This document shows, one piece after another, positions 58,494 to 64,000 of a stretch of 64,000 nucleotides of DNA (position 1 is its first letter; each line of letters starts with the position of its first letter). Source of the DNA: Ooceraea biroi (Eukaryota; Arthropoda; Insecta; Hymenoptera; Formicidae). The DNA is taken from positions 13,082,001-13,146,000 of the forward strand of contig NC_039506.1 in assembly GCF_003672135.1 (NCBI RefSeq). Direction: 5' to 3'. The notes beneath the pieces are model-generated. The model saw only the letters and a list, made by a program, of their open reading frames with translations. It ran no database searches and was not told the DNA's origin. A program made the translations under genes and the position numbers.

Positions 58494-58711
58494 ATGTATT
58501 CTGTATTCTGTAAAGGAGAATACACCTTTCTTTTTTATTACGCCTCTAAAGGCACTTCGAAAAGCTTCATTATATTCCTATATTTTATTCCGATACGGGA
58601 CCGCCCCAATCTTGTGCGTACAAATTGCCAAATTTTTGTAAAAAGCATTTTAACTGTAATTTTTGTGCAAATAGCAACACTGTTTCACTAGTCACTCCAG
58701 GATCACCTTAA

Positions 58712-59351
58712 GGGTATGCTGGAGTGGCTAGGGACATTTTATATTAACCGATATTTTATATTACGAATATCTTTGAATTTGCTTTACAAAATTGCAAAAT
58801 TCTTCCACACGATTAAAGTACGCAGAAAAATGACGAGGGCGACACTCAACTTTATAGGAAAAAACGAAAAAAAGTAAAAATAGCATTTTGTCTTGGCATG
58901 TAGAGCTGTCACCTGACAACAATATTGACTGAATACAAGAAAATCTACAAATATATATGCCAAATAAGACTGTCGCCCTCTAGGGACAACATTTAAGACA
59001 AATATTATGTAATTAGAACTAAGATTAAAAGCCTAGAAAAAAAGATATTAGTAATGTAAATTTTATAACCTCAAATACAGATGGAGATGATAAAAAAGAG
59101 CAGTAATTCGTACAAAAGTAGGTGCCGGATCTTACGAGAGATGGCGCCACAATCTGTTAGCACGGCAGCATTAACTTCGTCTGTTCATGTTTGTGAAAGT
59201 ATTATACATACATGTCGCCACACATATGTGTCTACTTTCACTTGATCGCATGCTCGCTCGATTGCTCGTTTTGGCTTCTTCACGCCTCGCCAGGGCCGGT
59301 TATGATTTTTAGGGGCTCGAATTATGAATTGTTGCAATTCATAAATCAATA
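58712..59351. other. Repeat debris, no gene
   Basis: It begins GGGTATGCTGGAGTGGCTAG immediately after TTAA, a single-ended relative of the TTAA MITE. Around 59292, CAGGGCCGGTTATGATTTTT resembles another DNA-transposon terminus without a visible partner. No coding sequence is recognised. Confidence 0.5.
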
Positions 59352-60212
59352 CCCGGTAAAAAGTTTTTATATACCATCATATAAAACTATACGTAATTAT
59401 ATAGAAACATAAAATTATGTATCAAATATATCCATACATACTTCCTTTCTCTTGTATAATTTCTCATATATGTAGAACAAATAATAAGAAAAATAATTGA
59501 AAAATAAGTAGAAAAGTAATTTGCGCATTGTCTTTTTGTAAAATTGTTATTTTGTATAATTGTGAGATAATATTTTATCATCATCATATATAATCGTATA
59601 TAACATATTTCTATATATAGAAACAATGTTATATACGATTATATATGATGATGTATAAAATATTATCTATATATACAAAAGGTATTTATTGTTCGACAAT
59701 TCTGGTAAGTGTAATACAAAAGCACGACGTTTCGACCCCAATTCGGGCCCTTCTCAAGTGCAAATATAAATAAATCCGTAAAATCCATTCCTTGCAATGT
59801 TAGACACCCTATTTAAGTCCATGGTGTTGTATCAATATCAATAATAATAATTCCGCCAGATAACTTTAATTACAAAAGGTATTTATTGTTCGACAATTCT
59901 GGCAAGTGTAATACAAAAGTTATCTGGCGGAATTATTATTATTGATATTATCTATATATATAGAAACATGTTATATACGATTATATATGATGATGTATAA
60001 AATATTATCTCACAATTATACAAAATCACAATTTTACAAAAAGACAATGCGCAAATTACTTTTCTACTTATTTTTCTTATTACTTGTTCTACATATATGT
60101 GATCAGAAATTATACAAGAGAAAGGAAGTATGTATGGATATATATGGACATATTTGATACATAATTACGTATAGTTTTATATGATGATCTATAAAAAACT
60201 TTTACCGGGATT
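59352..60212. mobile_element. Large palindromic element with CCCGGTAAAAGTTTTT ends
   Basis: The left arm (59352 to about 59670) and right arm (about 59945-60212) are inverted copies, for example GTAATTTGCGCATTGTCTTT at 59517 and its complement near 60043. The termini are CCCGGTAAAAAGTTTTTATA and, inverted, CCCGGTAAAAGTTTTTTATA. Penelope-like terminal sequence occupies the centre. Confidence 0.7.
59677..59950 (-). mobile_element. Penelope-like element terminal fragment with direct repeats
   Basis: AAAGGTATTTATTGTTCGAC is repeated directly at 59677 and 59875, about 198 bp apart, like the pseudo-LTRs of PLEs. On the minus strand, 59758-59724 contains GGCCC/GGGTC-type stem bases followed by GAAACGTCGTG. 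This is related to the motif in the PLE fragment at 3215-3245. Confidence 0.55.
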
Positions 60213-60748
60213 GTTCTTCCAAATCTTGAGAGTAAACCTCTACAAGAGTTTTGGTGCTTACTTGCATTTCATCGCTCGCTCTTTCTGTCTCTCATTCACT
60301 CACGCAGTCATTCAGTCTCTTTCTAATCAGTCGATCGTTGTTTCATGCTTTTGAAATATTTCATTTCACGTTCTCGCTTCTCTCCTTCACTATATTTATG
60401 ATTACCCGTTATGATATTCTTTCTTTCATACTGCTTGTATTCTTTACATTCTTTGCATTTTTGCAAACATAGAAATAAATGTATATTGCATATATAAACT
60501 TTTTATGCATTGATTGCTCGCAGATAATGTCTATTCACGCCTATTTATTTTATTTCTTTGCCGTATAACTTACGTATGAATGTATTAAATAAATGTATAT
60601 AATATGAATATATTATATGTATATATACATATACACATTTTTATTTTATAGTAGATATGAAGTATTAAAAATATAAGTTATAGTTTTCTTTTATATTAAT
60701 AAATATAACTATAATATAATAATATAATAATATAATAACATAATATAA
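60213..60748. other. AT-rich DNA, no gene
   Basis: No known domain. TATA and ATAATATAAT low-complexity tracts occur at 60595-60750. Confidence 0.55.
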
Positions 60749-61095
60749 TATGTATTCTTTACATGTACTAAATGTTCTTAACATGTACTACATAAACATA
60801 ATTTAAATATATGTATATGTATTATATGAATATATGTATGTTTTTTTACAACTACCTATACAGCACCGATTAATACAGAAAGCTTTCAGGAAGGTTTTAA
60901 AATCATTTCAAGATTTCACATTTCATATGCAACATTTCTGAAAGGATTCCGCAATATGTCATATGAAATGTTGCAACAGAAATGTTTCTAAAACCTACCA
61001 CATGCAATAAATTTGAAAAAATGTGAATATTGTAAAAAGTAAAATTATATATATATATATAATTTTACTTTTTACAATATTCACATTTATATATA

Positions 61096-62469
61096 CAGGG
61101 TGGTCCACTTAAATCGATCATCTTAGATATTTCACTTGTTTTTGATGATACGAAAAAATGTCTAAGGAAAAAGTTGCACCGTTCGAACGGACTATCATAA
61201 TGACAGAACGAAAATTTTTTCAAGGCTATTTTTTTCGGAGATTCAAAGGTCAAGATAATTTTTTTAAATGGAACTACATATTTTTGTTTGCGCAATTTTA
61301 TAACCAACATCGAGAGGAGTTCAGCGACCTATGACAACATGACCTTTAAATGATCTTGAACGCGGGAAACAGAAAAATCAAACTATGCTCTTCAACACAA
61401 AAATTTATTTAAGGAAGTGTTCGAAATGATGTCCTCCGACTTCAATACATATTCTAATACGATGCACAAATGATACTCTTACCCTTTCTATCATTTCTGA
61501 ATTTATACTAGCACATGCATTCAAAATGCGCTCTCTCATGTTCTCTTGTGTAGTTGGTACATCATTGTAAACAGTGTTCTTTAACATTCCCCACAAAAAA
61601 GTCTAAAGGATTCAAATCAGAAGAACGTGCTGGCCAACTGATATGTCCTCCTCTTCCTATCCAGCGTTCCGGAAACATTTCATGTAAAACTGTACGTGCA
61701 ACACGTGCGTTATGAGCCGGACAACCATCATGCTGATACCACATTTGTAAACGAGTTTCTAACGGCACCTCTTCCAATAAGTTTGGTAATTGTTGGGACA
61801 AAAAATCAGCATATTTTTGACCATTTAATGTACCATCAATAAAGAAAGGGCCAATGATTCGATTGTGTAAAACACCACAGCATACATTAAGACTCCATGG
61901 ACGTTGACGTTTTACTTGTCAAAGCCACCTTGGATTTTCAACGGACCAATAGTGCATATTTCTTCTATTTACTTATCCATGGTTAGTGAAAGTTGATTCA
62001 TCGGTAAACAATATTCTGTTGAAGAAGAATTCATTGACCTCCAACTGTTGTAGCGCCCATTGACAAAATTCTATTCGATTAATAAAATCATTTCCATGAA
62101 GTTCTTGATGCAATGCAATGTAATATGGATAAAATGAGTGGCGTTTAAAAATGTGTAAAACACTTGTCTTGGAAATACCAGTATTTCTTTGTATTTGTCG
62201 AGAACTGATATGGGATTATTTGCCACTGTAGCCAAAACAGTAACTTCTGCTGGTTCATTAGTTTGCAAATGAGGTCGCATTTTCTTACGTGAACAAACAC
62301 TTCCAGTTTCACGAAATGTTTTAATAAGACGGTCAAAAGCAGCGCGAGACAGTAAACGCTTTTCAGGGTATCTTTGGCTGTACATTCTCTGCGCCTCTGT
62401 AGAGCTTCTTCCGCTTTCACCGTAAATAAGAAGCATTTCTATTCTTTCCTCTTTCGTATAATGAGTCAT
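61096..62469 (-). pseudogene. Mariner-type transposase pseudogene (DUF4817 N-terminus)
   Basis: On the minus strand the ORF opens MTHYTKEERIEMLLIYGESG at 62469, a DUF4817-type helix-turn-helix. It continues AAFDRLIKTFRETGSVCSRK and, through frameshifts, reaches the catalytic blocks ILFTDES (first Asp), MWYQHDGCPAHNARVART (second Asp) and WPARSSDLNPLDFF (third Asp). At least two frameshifts (near 62200 and 61595) and two in-frame stops (near 61973 and 61917) inactivate it. The 3' terminus at 61096 begins CAGGGTGGTCCACTT. No matching 5' terminus is visible beyond 62470, so the element is truncated. Confidence 0.8.
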
Positions 62470-62599
62470 ATTTAAACTCTGATATCGAGAAACTCAGGAA
62501 ATGAACTGAACTGCGAAAGCATTTCATGATCATAAATATTTACATACACATACACACACGCACACAATACATGTATGGAATTATTTCAATCTTACATTC

Positions 62600-63103
62600 C
62601 ATTGAATTCCAGAACATGAGAGTGTTTACCGATGAATCAATGTTCACTAACCATGGACAAGTAAATAGAAGAAATATGAACTATTGGACCGTCGAAAATC
62701 TAAAGTGGCTTCGATAAGTAGAACGTCCATGGAGCCTTAAAAAATGTATTGAAGTCGGAGGACATCATTTCGAACACCTCCTTAAATAAATTTTTGTGTT
62801 GAAGAGCATAGTTTGATTTTTCTGTTTCCCGCGTTCAAGATCATTTAAAGGTCATGTTGTCATAGGTCGCTGAACTCCTCTCGATGTTGGTTATAAAATT
62901 GCGCAAACAAAAATATGTAGTTCCATTTAAAAAAATTATCTTGACCTTTGAATCTCCGAAAAAAATAGCCTTGAAAAAATTTTCGTTCTGTCATCATGAT
63001 AGCCCCTTCGAACGGTGCAACTTTTTCCTTAGACATTTTTTCGTATCATCAAAAACAAGTGAAATATCTAAGATCGATTTAAGTGGACCGCTCTTATATA
63101 CCT
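62600..63103 (+). mobile_element. Second, internally deleted mariner copy in inverted orientation
   Basis: Plus-strand 62612-62712 encodes VFTDESMFTNHGQVNRRNMN, then YWTVENLKWLR, the same region as the first-Asp block of the minus copy. It then jumps directly to the shared 3' end (62744-63103 is the inverted match of 61096-61450). The central transposase is deleted. It uses Gln (CAA) where the other copy has a stop. Confidence 0.75.
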
Positions 63104-64000
63104 AGACCAAGTATTCGATCTTTAGTGAAGCTAACCAGTTGACAAAAAAATGCATTATCTTCACGTATCCTTTTTTTCTTTCAAATATAAGTGTTGGTTG
63201 AACAGAGAATTATATATCTATATAAATCTTTCCTTTTAATCAACTATTTGGAGGAAGAAAAAGGAAAATATATAATATAAGAATGGCTCTTTGTCAATGT
63301 GCCAACAATTCACGCTTTTTAAAGGGAAACTTGGTGAATACTTGGGTTAGCTATGTATGTGTATATCTATATATCTTATATATATAGATATATATACATA
63401 TCTATATACATCTTATATATATTATGTATTTTTTTCATTAAGCATATTTCAGAAATCATTTATTATATTAATTAGATTGCAAATATTAAATAAAAACGTA
63501 CAATAAAAATAATAAATACATTTTATATATAATTTTTATTATAACTTTTTAGTATTTGCAATCTTCTGAATACTCGTATAATAAATTTAAATATAATTTC
63601 TGAAGTATTTTCAATTTATTTTAATAAGAGCTTTGTAATTTGTGTGCAACATCATAGGAAAGTTTCAAAATTATTTCAATTAACCTTTAGTAATATATCA
63701 AAAAGATTTCAGCTATTTTAATAATCTTTCGGCAATATTTCAGAAAGGTTGCAGATTGATCTATATACCTTTCAGCAACCTTTCTATAAGGTTTTGAATG
63801 CAAGTATCGCGGACATTTTGCTATTCCGGAGTTGTCTCATAACTGTTGCAGAAACATTTTGCAATATTTATGAGATGCTTTCATCCGTCAGATGAAATAC
63901 TTCTGAAATATTTCTGAAATGTTTTCGTGCTGTATGGGTAATTGGTAAAAAATTATGTTTATTGTATACATGTAAAGAATACATGTTATATTATATTATT
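63104..64000. other. AT-rich DNA with the right arm of the outer repeat
   Basis: A TATATC/GATATA microsatellite lies at 63360-63430. Imperfect TTTC/GAAA-rich inverted motifs at 63640-63935 are related to 60885-61005. No gene. Confidence 0.5.

Larger units (their letters stand above)
57012..58707. mobile_element. TTAA-flanked palindromic MITE, copy 2, interrupted by two insertions
   Basis: The ends are GGGGATCCTGGAGTGACTAG (left) and, as reverse complement of the right end, GGTGATCCTGGAGTGACTAG. Exact TTAA flanks lie at 57008-57011 and 58708-58711. The left arm runs to about 57238 and the right arm resumes at about 58494, with complementary sequence on both sides (GGAATACAGAATACAT). 57239-58493 is therefore inserted at the palindrome centre. 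It is the same family as 54571-55000. Confidence 0.8.
60749..63992. repeat. Outer inverted repeat enclosing the mariner copies
   Basis: Left-arm motifs TGTATTCTTTACATGTA (60751), ATAAACATAATTT (60792) and CTATACAGCAC (60855) recur inverted in the same nesting order at 63990, 63962 and 63938. The arms are about 70-120 bp and imperfect. This suggests one ~3.2-kb element that later received the mariner insertions. Confidence 0.55.

Noticed and set aside
1..64000. tRNA genes, rRNA genes or CRISPR arrays
   Set aside because: No B-box-like T-arm with a cloverleaf, no rRNA-like conserved stretch and no regular spacer-repeat array was seen on either strand.

Overview
The window is nuclear DNA from an insect, most likely a hymenopteran and probably an ant. 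The reasons are spliced genes with short introns and GT/AG sites, CpG-rich promoter blocks in AT-rich DNA, and protein families typical of Hymenoptera: a short TMC7-type channel, DUF4806-like fragments, and DUF4817-headed mariner elements. The species call is inference. There are no prokaryotic features, CRISPR arrays or rRNA genes, and I found no convincing tRNA gene. Region by region: 0.6-4.2 kb holds a three-exon GPI-anchored Ly6/uPAR protein gene (+) with a Penelope-like element fragment in its second intron. 5.9-8.8 kb holds two broken pieces of the splicing factor CWC22 in swapped order, one interrupted by a 118-bp MITE, with a DUF4806 fragment between them. Near 9.1-9.6 kb is a decayed transposon-type ORF. 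10.2-16.1 kb is a gene-dense block: snf (U1A/U2B'', minus), DJ-1 (plus), then METTL23, SLIRP and ACBD6 packed head to tail with 26- and 22-bp gaps, which looks like one polycistronic transcription unit. 18.2-22.4 kb (minus) is a complete BAR-RhoGAP gene of the RICH/RhoGAP92B type. It shares a CpG-rich divergent promoter with MFSD11 (plus, 23.7-31.2 kb), whose 6.2-kb intron carries a pogo-like transposon. 33.1-47.2 kb (minus) is a complete axonemal inner-arm dynein heavy chain of the DNAH3/7/12 clade. I reconstruct 13 coding exons and 4053 residues. 47.7-50.7 kb (minus) is a nine-exon TMC channel gene of 723 residues. From 51.8 kb to the end the sequence is an accessory, transposon-rich zone. 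It starts with an inverted duplication of an AAA-ATPase-like/PD-(D/E)XK nuclease-like gene whose arms meet at a small mobile hairpin. It continues with nested palindromic MITEs (TTAA-flanked and others), a ~328-bp tandem repeat, Penelope-like ends, and two inverted mariner copies inside a larger inverted repeat. The single-copy genes are housekeeping or ciliary: RNA processing, redox/protein repair, methylation, mitochondrial mRNA handling, lipid binding, Rho signalling, solute transport, sperm or mechanosensory cilium motility, and a TMC membrane channel. They do not form one pathway. The points most worth following are the METTL23-SLIRP-ACBD6 cluster, the inverted nuclease-like gene carrying a 29-nt patch of the neighbouring TMC exon, the reshuffled CWC22 pieces, and an apparent mitochondrial presequence on DJ-1. 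All splice sites were placed by reading GT/AG signals and checking that phases close. No alignment or database search was run.
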